Origin: Sialis fuliginosa
Lineage: Eukaryota; Arthropoda; Insecta; Megaloptera; Sialidae
Length of the DNA stretch: 64,000 nt
Direction: 5' to 3'
NCBI GenBank assembly: GCA_961205875.1
Contig: OY540813.1
Location: forward strand, 28,925,001-28,989,000
Shown: piece by piece, positions 22,901 through 37,900 of the stretch
Layout: the number at the start of each line of letters is the position of its first letter
Numbering within the stretch: the first letter of the stretch is position 1
The notes under the pieces: generated by a model
Database searches by the model: none
Told to the model about the DNA's origin: nothing
Seen by the model: the letters and a program-made list of their open reading frames with translations, nothing else
Translations under genes and position numbers: made by a program

Positions 22901-25900
22901 TTATTAATTTGATAATTAGATGCTATATTATTTTTTTCGGCTGTGTGGAAGGCTAATCATGCGCTATCGTCAGTGGCGTAACAATAGGGTGGCAGAGCGG
23001 GCAAAATGCCACGGGCCCCCGACCTGAGGGGGCCCCTGGCCCGAGAGGCCATGAGAAAAGGAGGAACCTAACATTTATTACGAAATTTTGTAAAATTTAT
23101 TAATTATGAATTTAATAAATTTAACTTAGGTACACTGTCAGAAAAGTATTCTTGAATTTAGTATATTTTCGGGATTTTTGCGATATGCTATAAATTAACT
23201 CTAATTTTATTCTTGAAACAAGTAAAAAATTATCTTGAAATAAGCATATATTTGATTCAAGCCGAAAAAAATACTACATTCAAGAAAAATATAAAAAATT
23301 TTTTTTATGAAAAGTTTGTACCTATACTTAAAGGTAAATTTAATAAAAAAAACTGAATTATTTATTAATTAAGATTTTTCTGAATATAAAATAATTACGG
23401 TTGGTAGAATGGAAAAAATTTGTAGTAAAACAATTTTTTTTTAACTTTAAAGACCTGCATGGGACAGTAAAAAATTTTCGAAGAAATTCAGCGCCTACTT
23501 ACACATTTAATTCTTTTTTTATTTTTTCATTAACAAATAAAATTCGCTTCCCGCGGTGGTTGCGCGGACAGGGGTATTCAAATATTTTTTCGTCGATTAT
23601 CTTATAACTTTTATAACTTAAAATTTAAGAAGTAGAAAGATTAAGCTTTGATTTGTATAGGTACGTCAATTATTGACGTATACAACTACACGTAATTGTT
23701 ATAGGTACATAAATAAAATCTACTATATTTTAAAATTTATACAATTTTTGGCAACAATCAATAGTAAAATTTTCAATTGTTGCAAATAAATTTTAATGTT
23801 CAATAATTAGTTGTTTGTGACGTTTTATTCGATATCGTCCTAGTATTTTCGTTTTATCAAAGACAAAGTTAATAGTTAACATTAGTCATAGTGGAAACTC
23901 GTTATCAATAGGTATGTATAGTTCTAGAAAATATCTAAGCGGGAGCGAAAAACGAAAGAGGAAGAAGGAATCAGCAGAAAAAAATAAAAAGTTGCCTAAG
24001 TGATATATAAAAATGAAACTAGAACTGCAAGCTTTTTTACATTAGCGGGGCGGGGGCCCCGTCCGATGGATTTGCCACGGGCCTCAGATGGTATAGTTAC
24101 GCCGCTGGCTATCGTCAAGACGTAAAGTGTCGGGTTATTCCTTAACAATAAGTGTCGATTCACACTATCATGCCGGTCCCGGTCCGATTTCGCTCCAGTC
24201 AAATATTTAGTAGGTATAGTAATACTGTATCGGAGTGTGATTAGACCGAGACCGGCACGATACCTATAGTGTGAATGATTTCATTGTTTATTATATATTT
24301 ACGAGTATATTTGATTGGAGTGAGATCGGACCGAGACCGGACCGGGACCGGAACGATAGTCTGAATCGACCCTAAGTCTTCGCGTAAACCCGGGGTGGAA
24401 ATCAAGAGTGTCACCCTCCTCCCTCGCCATAAATAGTCAATAGGTTTTATTTTTTATACATTAGACGGGTGTCACCTCTGTGATTTTTTAACGACAGAAA
24501 AAAAATATTTTTTAAAAATAAATTGGATGGTTATCACACCCATAGACTTTCAAAGACCAAAAAATTTTTTTTACACATTTTACTTACTGGAAGTTTAAAA
24601 TAACCAAAAAATAAGGTAAATAGCATAGACATAGAGAATGGACAGTGCATTCTGTATTAACTCAATGGTGTAACATCTGTTCAAAAAGGGAGAGAGAGAT
24701 GCAGTGTAGTTTGGAATATATCTACCTCTTTTTCTAAGAATCTGATTGGTAACTTACTATAGTTCAGGGTAGTATTTCTGTCTGATTATTTTTGTATATC
24801 TATCTTGTGATTTTTGTGCAATAAGTTTTTTATTAGAAAAGTAAATAATATAAACAATAAACATACTATAATGGTTCATATTTCATCGTGGAAATAAAAA
24901 AAAAATCAATTGATCTGATAGAAATTTGCAAAATTATGAACGGATATTCCGGGAAAATAATATTTTTGCTACCAAAAATATTAAATATATATTAATAAAA
25001 AATAGTTTTAAATCAATTCCCATGTGGTTGCTACAAAATGATGAGGTGGATTACACTTACAAACAGCACATACAAGATTTACTTAACAAAATTTTAAATA
25101 TTTTTTTTTGATATTAGGTTACATTACGAAGCTACGAAAAAGGAAGAACAATATATTTTATATTATTATGTATATCTATGAATATTGTTGGGGGCCAAGA
25201 ATGAAATAGTTACACTCCTATTTAAAAAAAGGACAAGTATATTCCAAACCTGTTTCTATCTCTTTCTTTTGACACGACTCTGCTCTCGAGTCAGATGCCT
25301 GGTCCATTCTCTATATCTATGGTAAATAGGCTTTATTATTTAACATATAACACGGGTGTCATACCCCTCCCCCCTCCCCCCTAGCGACGCCACTGAGTGT
25401 CGTAACTACAAATTGAGGGTCTCTGGCAAAATTTTAAGATAGGGCCCTCTAAAAATGTATCAGGGGTTTAGGTGATTACTGGATATCAGTCACGGGGGCC
25501 CTGACTTTTTTTCAGTCCAACCACCCCGTAGTTACATCACTGGCTCGTAGTATAAATTTTTGTTGTTGGTATTATAGAGTGCAGTCAGAGCAGCTATAGA
25601 AGGTAGAGTGCTGGTTATAGAGGGCCTGGAAAAAGCTGAACGTAATGTTTTGCCTGTATTGAATAATCTTTTAGAGAATAGGGAGATGCATTTGGAAGAT
25701 GGGAGAATGCTCATACCTGCCCAAAGATATGACGAATTATTAAAGGTAAGCTAGATTTGAAATATTTAATGGAGTGTCTTATAAATGGTTAATTTTCGAT
25801 TTAGGAGCATGGAAAAGATAAACTCGATATATGGAAATTAGTAAGGGTTAATGAAGATTTTCGAGTTATAGCGTTAGGTCTCCCAGTTCCAAGGTAATTA

Positions 25901-28900
25901 TTAAATGAACATTTTAGGAAAATATTACTATGATCTCAAGCTAATTATAAAATAATATTAATATTCAGGTTCACTGGAAATTTGTTGGATCCACCACTAA
26001 GGTCAAGATTTCAAGCTAGAGATATTTCATATGGCAGTTATAAGGTAAATAAAAAAATCTTCATAACATATAGAATACTTTTTTTTTACCAATTTATTGT
26101 TTTTTTTCACCGAGTTGGTTAAAAATTAAGAAAATTAAAAATTATGCTATAAACAAAATTGAAAAGTTTCTTAGTATTGGGTAGTAGAGCTGGGCGCGGA
26201 CCGTGACCCGCGTGAGCGTGAGCGATTTTCAAATCTTGAATCGTGAGCGAGCGTGATCGTGAGTCAAATTAAAACAACCGTGCGTGACCGTGCGTGAGTA
26301 AATTTTTCTCGTGCGTGATTCCGTGAGTATATTTTAAAGATAATTTTTTTTATAAACTTACTTGATCTTTTTAATATCTGAACTAATAATGCATAAATAT
26401 AATAATGTTTTAAGACTCGCCGTGCGTGATCGGGTGTGAGTAAAAAAATAGAATTCGTGAGCGTGCGTGATCGTGAATACTTTTTTTTATAACCGTGAGT
26501 GAGCGGGCGTGACTAAATTTTTTTCTCTCGTGAGCGTGCGTGATCGTGAGCAAAAATTACTCATGCGCCCAGCTCTATTGGGTAGATCACGTCATCTTGG
26601 TTTTGTTTTCAGTTAATATTAAGGGGAGGGGGTTGACAGTGCTTTAGCCTGGTAGCCCCAGTTTAGGGGGAGGGGGCTGTGCGACAAGTCATCCAGTTTA
26701 GTACTCATTATCAGTGGCGCGTTATCCTGAAGGCTTCGTGGTGAAGGGGGGCCCTGAGTTGGAGGGGAAAAATGTGAGGACTATTTTTTGCTTTTTAAAT
26801 AATTCAGGCAAACTTTTTTTTTAAAGTAAAAAGCAAAAAAATAGAAAAAAAACATTTTCACATAATAATATACAAATGATGAAACATTTTTCAGCGTTTG
26901 TAAAAATTTTGAAATTTTTTCCTTCAAAAAGAGAAAGGGGCCCCGATTTTTTTTGCTTGAGGTCGCTGACTATCATAACGCATCACTGTTAGTACTAGAT
27001 AAATAAATATAGAGAAAATATCTTAATATCTTCTAAACAAAATATTTTTGCGTTTTTTCGTGGAACTCCATAATTCCGCGGAACTCACTTTGGGAAACAT
27101 TGTATAGGTAAAAAATAGGTATCAAGTGGTAGCGCCTTCTTGCAAAAACATCCCCTTGAAAATTGGATTTTTATAAAAAGAGAACTAAGAAATAAGGTCG
27201 AAATTTAATCCTTTAGGATTACATTTAGAAGAAAATGAACAGAAGTAATCTTGTAGCCCGCTTTTTTTCTGAACAATTTTCAATTATTGAAGCTTTCATC
27301 CCTTAAACGAATGTTGTAGCCAGCCATGATATCAATTTACGACGCAGAGTGAGTTCGGCTCTAATGAAGTTTTTACATTTAATTACAGTAATAATCAAAA
27401 TGAAATAAAATCTAGTTATAGTTTAATGTTGGTTGATTTTTTTCGTTTTTGATTTATTCTGATTTAACAATTAGTTTCCGAGAAAAAAATCACAAATATA
27501 CGAATTTTTCGCTATTTTTAAAGTTAAAATATTTTTTATCTTCAAAACTATTGATTTAAAAAAAAGTTTATGAGACAAATAATGTTCGTTTTAATCCAAT
27601 GAAGCTTATATAATTTTTTCAGATTTTTTAATGCAGATTTAGATTTATTAAACAAAAAAATGTGTATACCTATTGAAGGACCGCATAAAAAATATTATGT
27701 ATATAGATGTTTTTTCTCAGAAAAATATAAAGAATTTAATAAAATAGTTTTTAGCCACTAGAACGTTGATTGGTCGGTTAGTGTCATTTCTAAGCGAGCT
27801 AGACTGGATATATAATATAATAATCCGCTCGCCTATTAATTTTTATACAATTTTACGAAAAAATATTAGTTCGAAATTTTTCTTAAAACGCACCTGATTA
27901 TTTTTTCGTATATTTTTGATTTTTTGACAATTTCAATCCAAATCTAAATTTATGCAAACGTCAAAATGACATTTAATATATCAAAGTAAATATCAATTTA
28001 AAAAACCAAATGACGATTTTTAAAAGCAAATTGGGATAAATCTTTGTAAGGGAAATTTTATAAATTTTTTTATAAAATATCGATAAAATTTTATAAAAAG
28101 TTTATAAAAAATAACATTTTTCCGCATGTGCTTTATAATTCTTAACGCTGAAAGAAATTAAATTTTAATGTACAAAATGAAAAATAGAGTTTTCAAATTT
28201 TAAAATACGCTTCTTTTCCTGTAGAAATATTATGCCCCATTATTATTATTATTATTTTGATGAATGCACGTATTTTAATAGTTTTCAGTAGCGATAAATC
28301 AATAAAATCTAAATCATTTTATTATTTTTTCTACCAATACAGAAATACGTGTCATTCGCTGTTTAGGTAATTTGACATGTGACGGGTATTTGGTGGGTTG
28401 TTGGGGGAGAGCGCGTCGTGACGTCATGTACACGATGAATTCTCGCATGTCACACACTATTTATATATATCTGACGGTAACGTTCCGAAGCCAGTCGGAG
28501 TTCTGCGATCCGTCGCTCCGGTTACCGGACTTTTAAAAGATAATGCATTATGTGATTGTTGAGTTGCATTGTAATGTTTATTTTTAAATAGTTATTAAAA
28601 TATAATAATAATTAATAAAGAAACAAAACTTTAAGAACTAACAAAATTGTTTTTAACATAAAATATACTTTTAAAATTAATGTATTGCATTATTCAGTAA
28701 TTTAGAATAATATTTAGTGTGGATGTCATTTTACCAATATTCTACATGAATGTTAAACATAGACTTCTTTACTGTCTGAGAATTGGGACACCTTTGTGTT
28801 TCCGTGACTGACAATATCCGTGTCTTGGGGGAAATTGATTGAAAAACCTCGTGTGTTTGTTTTTTGTTTCAAACTTGTTAACAAACGACAACGAACTTGT

Positions 28901-31900
28901 ATTGTTTGTAAATATAGCACTGATTTATTGTAACTATAATTAATTAATTATTTAATATAGTTCTAAATAAAATTATAATAATAAATGTGCGTGTATAAAG
29001 AAAGATGGTAAAAATACGATGGCAATCAAGTACGAGACCGTTGTTTATCAAATACGTTTGGATAAATGGTTCAAGACATCCGATATTATCTTCTGATGAT
29101 CCTTTATTGAAGCGTTCATTCAACAAATGCCGAAAAACACCAACTTCTAGCTTAACAAATTCACCTCGAGCTTCTTCAACGAATACGTTAACTAAATCTA
29201 TCAAATCTACGTTACCTAATAATGAGCTAGAAAACTGCCTCGTCCAGTTACAGCTTGTGATATCTGATCATAGACCGGTCAATAACGAAGATAAATCTTC
29301 GAAAAAGTATTCACCAAAAAAACAAGATTTGATTGATGATAATGAAATAGATATCGCGAATTTTAAAGTAGATGAACTTTATTCTTCAGATACGGAATCT
29401 GGCCAAGGAGTTGATAATAATTTGGGACCGTTGTTGAAACAAGAACCGATTAATCTAATATGCAAAGTTGAAGAAAAACCTGAGATTAATTTGTTTCCGT
29501 CTTTGTATACAGAGAAGATTGAACTTTCTAAAGAAGTAGAGAAGAATTTCTTATCAGAAAGAGTCTTGCAGTGGCTGGATTTAGCCGGAGCATCTATTAT
29601 AGACGATTGCTATAGAACTTCTGCAAGTAAGTTAAGGCAAACGGAAGAAAGCAAAAGTATGTGGTCAAAGAAAAGAGTTGTTACCACAGTATCTTCGAAA
29701 AATTCTACGGATGGTAGTAGTAAGAAAGAACATACAGGGAAAAATACAACACCAAGAATGTTTTCTGATCACCAAAAAGCAAAACGAAGAAGTAATTCAT
29801 CAGATATTATTAAATCTGGATCTGAAAATGAAATCGACGTGAATTTAATGCCTTATAAAAATATGTATTCGCCAAATGATAAAATGAAAATAGATTTGTC
29901 TAAACCAGATAATTTCCAGAGAAGATCAAACAGTTTGCAATTTGAATCTAAAGATTTTTCTGTCGTTAGTGCAAAAAACTTCTTTGGTGGGCAAGGGAAA
30001 AGTGTTTTTACTGTTTCAACAAATCCTTACGTAAAACCTAAACCGATGTCGTCAATTCCGTTTCATTCCGTCGGCGAAAATAATTACGAAAAAAACTGTT
30101 ACAGTACGAGAGACAGTGTTAGTGTTTTCAAAGAACTAGAAAAGGCGCGGATGTTTGAAAAGAACATGTACAGAAACTTTAACACTAAAGAGAAGATATT
30201 GTTGAGGCAGGGTAGTTTGCAAAGTAGAAATTTCATTAAACAGAAAAGTCCGTTAATTCCTAAACAAAAAGATGCTGATGGGAATAATTTCCAATCAATA
30301 TCAAAAAGACAATTGCATATTTTTATGCCGAATTTGCCTAAAAGGACAGTAGATTCTTTAAGCACAATAAGTAGCAGCTTGGCTTCCTAATAATAAATGA
30401 CTTATTACGGAAATACTTTTGGCTTAAAATATGCAAAAGTTTAGTTTAATTAAAATACTATATATTGTTTCTTTTTTTCACAAATAAAATTTTTATTACT
30501 TGTTTCTTTATATTATTTGATAGATTTTTATATTGTATTTCAATTAATATAAGTATATAAAACATTTTTATACGCTATACAGTTTTGTTACTCGCATTTG
30601 TCAAATAATTATTTAAATAAAACTAAAATTCTATCTTATTTTATTTTCCTGTACCTACGCATGTTACCTTTATTCATAAATAAAAAATAATCCAAACTAA
30701 GTAACTTTTGTCTGACAAGTTTTTCTTTAAGCAGCTTAATTTTCAAAATGAAAATCGTAACCCGATACATAAAGGGTGCTTGGTTCGGCGATACGGATAT
30801 TTTGAAGGAAGTTAGAATAAGTCATTTGGAAGTGATTTAAGAAAATATACCTATATACAAAGTGCAACATTTTTTTTTATATCGACCATTTTAGTAAATT
30901 TTTGAAAAAACCCAGATTTATACATGTTAATAGCAAAAGTTCAAAAGTAAAAGAGCCTATATATTTTAAACATTATTTTTATATTACTTAAATGTTTATG
31001 CTACACTATCAGATCAAAATAAAATTTATGAATAACAAAAACAAAAAATGGCTGCAATTTAATATTTAAAAACATAAAACTTTGATAAAATTATTTCTTT
31101 AAAAAATTATTTTATAAAATCTAACACACTTACAGATGTTCAGATGGTTTTAAAAACTGCTCTATTTTATACCCTTTCGAAAAACCTACCATAATACCTA
31201 CATGAATTGGCTATTTTTGTTAAAAAAAACTTACATTTATCCCAGAATAAGTTACACACGATTTTGATGATTTTGAAATGGGACCGTCTTCAAGCCAGAC
31301 CCAACCATCCGACCAAGTTTCAATAATATCGGTTCAGTGGTTCATGAGTTATGCGTGTGACAAGGATTCGGGGGACAGACACACACATACACACACACGG
31401 ACGGACAGACAGACAGACACGGAACGAAAAGTGTTTGCCTTGACGTGAAACGGATAAATCAATTTAAAATTTTGAAATCGGAGAACATTTTTTTTGTCTC
31501 AATCTGAAACGATCACGTATGTAGCTTCTCGTATCTTCGATATTGCGAGGAAGCAAAATATTTAAAAAGTATCACGTTTTTGATGACTTATTTAGAATAG
31601 CATACTACGATCGACTCACTGTAAAAATGTAAAAATCTTACTTATTTTGGGATCAATGTAAGTTTTTTTAACAAAAATATCCAATTCACGTAGGTATTAT
31701 GGTAGGTTTTTCGAAAGGGTATTTTTATACAGTTTTTAAAACCATTTGAACATCTGTAAGTGTGCTAGATTTTATAAAATAATAAAAATTTTTTTTTTTT
31801 TATCAAAGTTTTATAAGTTTATTAAATATTAAACTGCAGCAATTTTTTGTTTTTGTTATTCATAAATTTTATTTTGATCTGATAGTGTAGCATAAACATT

Positions 31901-34900
31901 TAAGTAATAAGTATAAAAATAATACTACTGGAAAAACGGAGAAACTGTGGTTTCTAGTCACAAACTAAAAATATACACCTTAACCACAATAAAACAATGT
32001 CACTCGATACGTGTTTCGACTTCACAAGAAGTCCTCATCAGGAGCCTAACAGTTCCAGTCTGGAACTGTTAGGCTCCTGATGAGAACTTCTTGTGAAGTC
32101 GAAACACGTGTCGAGTGACATTGTTTTATTGTGGTTAAGGTGTATATTTTTAGTTTAAATATAAAAATAATATTTAAAATATATAGGCTCTTTAACAAAT
32201 GACTCATTCTACCTTCCTTCAAAATATTCGTATCGCCGTTTCAGAGTAATATTTTTATAATATAATTTTTCTATAATATATAATACATATATAGGTTCTA
32301 TTCTATGAATAACAAAATATTTTCCACCGAGCGATTTTGTTATAGAGATGCATGTCTCGAGTTATTTTTATTTAACTATGCAAATTAAATTTGAAGATTT
32401 GTTATTCTATTTTTTTATTTGCTCTGTAAAAATTCTAATATAGGTACGTGATTTTTCTAATGTCTTCAGTGTCCTTAATATTTTATTTCCACCTATATAT
32501 CATTGATATGAAATCCGCAGTCCCTATACAATATTATATGTATGTATATAGTGGGTCCGCCCGTATAATATATAGCCTAGGAGTAGCTATTTTGCAGCTA
32601 TAATTCATACAAGGATATTTCACGTTGCATATGAATTGATATACCGTGTACCTATAACTAAACATGCGACTGCGCTCATCGCGTGATCATTTACATAAAT
32701 AGTTCGAATAAATCAAATATTTAATATACATTTACTGTCCCATCAGGAAGTACTTTGGTTATAAAAGTAAGTTTTTTCCTTTGTCGGGAACACATATGAT
32801 ATAGTTGTATTTTCTTAAAAGAGGGTGTTTTTAGCAGTGGCGCGGTAAATGGTCGATAGGGGCTATAGACAAGTAAAATTTTGAGCTAATTTCATACTAT
32901 ATTGCTTCCTCGCCATATCGAAGATACGAGAAGCTTTGTGATCGTTTTAAAATGAGAAAAAAAATTGTTCTCCAATTTCAAAATTTTAACTTTTCGTTCC
33001 GTGTCTGTCTGTCCCCTGAATCCTTGTCACATGTATAACTCATGAACCACTGAATCGATATTAATGAAACTTGGTTGGTTGGTTGGTTGGGGTCTGGCTT
33101 GAGGACGGTCTCATTTCAAAATTATCAAAATCGTTTGTAAGGAGGAGGGGTGACATCCCAAAATATTTATTTTTTCAAGATATCCCAAGAACGACACATG
33201 TAACGTGAACATTTTATAGAATCTTTTTTATAGAGCATTCAATTTTCTATAATATAGAAATAGATTACCAGCGTTACCACAATGTTAGTTGTAAAATATT
33301 TCCTTTTAGATTTAAATTGAAATTGTCAATAATTTAAAAATATACGAAAAAATATGTCGAATAAATATTTTTTAATAAAATTGTATAAAAATGGTTGGTA
33401 GATCATGAGAATACTTTGTGTTTATTAAAATTGTTCGATAATTAACTACCATTGGTGAATTTAGCACGAGGAAGCATTGTGCATTTTCTTGGTAGATGTT
33501 TTTTTGAATAACACCTCTGATTTAATAAAAATGTTTCGTATTAGAATCAAATTCTTAACAGGTATCGTGAGGGTCGGCTGGCCCCCACAGGACATGTTTT
33601 GATGTTTTTCTAAAAATCTTAGCATCCTGCGTACCCGCCGCTTTAACACCGTTCGGCGCTTTAACACCTTCAGGAATGGAGGTACGTGCGTGTTAAGGGC
33701 CACCCTCCACGATACCAGTTGATTTTTTTTAATTGTTAATTAGAGGCATATCAACATGTTTTTTTGCTTAATTAGTTCATATTAGATAAGAAAGAAAATA
33801 TATTTTAAAAACTTTCCTAAAGTTAATTTTTTCAGAGTTTTTGTAGGTACCTAAAAAAATCAAAAAATGGGATCTTTCGTAGAAGATAATTTAGTAAATT
33901 TGGTAATAAAAGCTAGTTGATTATATAAAATGAATCTATTATTTATCATTTATAATCTGTTATCCAGTCTCATTATTGAATCTAGTTTGCCAAAAGTTAA
34001 TCTTTAGTGGGGGGGGGGGGGCGCAAATACCCCACGATATCAGTTACGTTTGTAAAATTTACGATACCAGTTAAAGGTTAAATCAGACATATATAGGTTC
34101 TTATTTAAAAAAAAAAATTATCATAAAAAAAACAAAAACATCCACAAATAAAAATATTATGATATTTCCTCATTCAATTTGAGTCACTTTTTACCGCAGT
34201 AGGTACTTTAATTAGGTCCCTCCATTATGCCAGATCCCAAAGTAGTTGCCAAAATTTCCTACTATATAACTCGCCACTAGTTTTTAGATTGAGAAGTGGA
34301 GAAATTTAAAAACTATTTAGTTTATTGTATTTTAAAAATGATTACTTACGTTAAAAATAATAATAAATATAACCACTTTTTTAAATGGCATTCAAATGCA
34401 AGGTCTTACGACATGTATTTCTCGAAAAATATGTTTCAATAATTAAATTTTAAAAGTTATTAAATTATATGGTTTTCAAATTTTCATTACTCACTATTAT
34501 GTATTATAATGACGCCACTGCATATTTGATGCGTTTTAATGGGTTGTATTTCGTGTATTATATTGAAGAAAGGGGATTACAGTTGTATACATTATGATAG
34601 ACAATAACATACAATTTCTTTTTGTCAAGTTTGAGTTCGTTCAATTTTAGAATTTATGAAAATCTATATTCATCTATTTTTATAAGAAATAAATAACATA
34701 CAAATACATATTTGTAAGAGTTACTTTTGGTGTGTAATAGATATTATTTAAAAAAACATAAATTCCCCTACGCGGAGGTACTAGAGCCGTTATTCTGGTT
34801 TTATTATAACCGATGTAGTTAAACCGTTTCAAGTAGTGCTGTTTACACATACGAGAATAAGTGACGTTAGCTAGAATTATAATTCCGATTTGAAATACGC

Positions 34901-37900
34901 TATAAGTTCGATGGTGTACCAACAAGAAATCTCAAAAATATTTCGTCTCTTTTATGTCCCACGAATCACGTTTGTTTTGTTTTCCATCTCTTCGTCTCAG
35001 GTGTTTTAACCATATTTTAACTGACGACGCTTATTCAAATGTTAATGTGAAGTGCATTACAATGAAATCCCTATACTCTGTAGATACTTATATTTTTTGA
35101 TGTTGGCTAAGTAGGTATAACTATGTATGTCCATGCAGTTTACACACATTTTTATTCCTGCTCTATTCCGATTTACTTATGCTATTCCCGTAGACCAAGA
35201 GGAATAGCATAACTAAACTCGATTAGTTATGTCGGGTGTAAAGTGTCGTTTACACGGACTTTTACACCCGGTTTTATTACATCGGTTATAGTTAAACCGG
35301 AATAAAAGCGTACTCTATATGAAAGCTTATAATTCCGAAACGTATAATCGTAGAGCAATAAATAAAACATCAATGTATAGCTTATAATAATAATAACTAG
35401 AGATTGGAAAAATAGTTTTTCAACTATTGCGTAGAAATTCATTTATTGTAATTTTTATTACATATCTCCACCGTTTTCTGAAAACTGGTTTGATTGAACA
35501 CAATTTGAAATCAACTATTTGCAACTGCCATTCCAACTATTTTAAAACTATTTGCGATACTTTTTACTGCTTCGTTTGCACTAATTATTATTAAATCGTA
35601 AAAAAAACTATTTATCAACTATTTTCCTAAAAAAAATTCAATTAGTAACTATTTCATTGAAAATAACAACTATTTTTCCAATCTCTAATAATAACTTTAT
35701 TGTCCGAACGTCAAAAAATGTATTAAAGAAAAAAAATGTAGGTACATGCTAGTTTTCGATTCACCGAATTATCGTCAGGCTAAAAAATATAATAAATAAT
35801 AATTAAATACAATAATAAATATTCTTGCTTATTAATATTACACAAGAATATGCCAGGTGTGAAATTAGCAACATATTTCGAAAAAAATGTGAGTTATAGA
35901 AGTTTATTATAATAAAATATCTGCCATGGGAGCCACGGGACTTTCTTATACGTAATAATGACAGTGAACAGTGCACGTGATTCTTATTTTATTAAAACAT
36001 ATTCTGACAAACGAATAAAAGATAATAAAATGAATGGGATATTAACTTTAGATAATTATTCTTTATAACATGTATCAAATGAATTTTTTAAACGTAATTA
36101 CTAAACCGGAAACGGATGTTTAATCTTGTTAATTTTTGAATTTTCAAATTATTTATGAAATAAGAAAAAATATTTTTTTACATAAAAAAGTACGTCATTA
36201 TCTATAATTTATTACCCATACATTTTTTTCAACATTTTTGATTTAGCCAGTTAGATTTTTTTTAAAATAATTAATTAGAATCACCCACACAGTTCACTCT
36301 CAGTATTATGTATAAGAAAGTCGCATGTTACCTATGGCAAACACGTACACTGATCAATCTCTGTAATACGTATAAGAAAGTCGCATGACACTCATGGCTG
36401 ATATTTATTCTCTGTTATTAACTATTTTTTTTTCAAAAATTTGTATTTTGGAAAACATAATTATAAATTATAGAAAATAATATTACCTACAATTTTTAAC
36501 TTGACCATTTTTCTCTAATTCGCATAGTTTCAAGTAATTCAAAAATCGACATTAGTAAGCATACGTATCAGGTTGGAAGATCGTTTTCAAAAATAGGAGG
36601 TTTTCTTCCCCGTCAAAATCAATCTTAAATATAAAATATCACCCTTCTACGATTTGTCGTATATTTGACTTACAGCGTTTACAGGCAGACAGACAGACAC
36701 ACATATATCATTGCGAAAATAGTCAAAATGGGTAATTCCATCAAAATCCTGAATTCGAAAAAAATCGGTTTAGCAATATTATGCGTTAATACGGCGCTGT
36801 TTTTAACTTACTCTAAAAATGTAGAGAATAGACGAAGTAGTTAATCCGCAATCTCCCCCTAGAACACGACTTATTCTATATATAAACTGATATCTTTAAA
36901 TAACTCCATATTGTATGTATCGAATTTTATTTATATTTTCTTGATTCATTTTAGAATAAATTGTATGTAGGTAGGTACATTATATTCGAATATTTTACCT
37001 TCATGTGTTATAAAAATAGATTTATGATTAACATTATGTTCCCTGAGTTATATGCGTTTGAATAAACTGTATATTGAATTTTATGAATAGATGTGTGCCT
37101 ATAGAAAAAGCTATTTTATTTAAAAAACTGGTGCGTGTGAATTCACGACTTAATTGGTTTAATAGGAAATTATTTTTAGTTCCGTATTTTTTTTTCGATA
37201 AAATTCAAATTGCTCGTAAAATATTATTATTATATTTTTGGTATTGTGGGTTACAAATTTCTTTATAAATGAAACTCTTTGATGATGTATTATACGCTTT
37301 TGTAAAACTTCAATGATTTGAATGGGGTCATTCTTTCTTAGAGAAAATTGATACTGTCAAGGATTTTGATGAAATTAAAATATGTTGTTAAACGTACGAA
37401 AAAGGAATAAACTCTACACAGTTAAAAAAAAACATCTGCCAAGTAAATGCACAGTGCTTCCTCGTGCTAAATTCACTAAAGGTAGTTAATTATTCAACAA
37501 TTTAAATAAAAACCGATAGTGTTTATATAAATTGCCTGGAATTGGTTAACCATTTAATTTTTATACAATTTTACTAAATAAATTAGTTCGAAATTTTTCT
37601 TAAAACGCACCTGAATATTTTTTCATATATTTTTTATTTTTTGACAATTTCAATCTAAATCTAAATTTATGCAAATGTCAAAATGACATTTAAAACGTCA
37701 AAATGACATTTAATATATCCAACCAAATATTAATTTAGAAAAACAAAACACGAAATTTTAAAATAAATTGAAATAAATTTTTGTAAGGGAGTATTTTACA
37801 ACAAACGTTGTAGACTCATATTATAGGAAATTTAATGCTCTACAAAAAATATTCTATAAAATATTCACGTAACATGTGTCGTTCTTGACATATCTTGAAG

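Noticed and set aside
28462-28470. TATATATAT as random AT-rich sequence
   Set aside because: Rejected as chance because the initiator and DPE both sit at the expected distances and the area is GC-richer than the intron.
34008-34021. Poly-G run as a G-quadruplex regulatory site
   Set aside because: A single homopolymer run without other G tracts or a nearby gene; nothing to support a function.
37678-37712. Short direct repeats as a possible CRISPR-like array
   Set aside because: Only two tandem units without spacers, inside a transposon of a eukaryotic genome.
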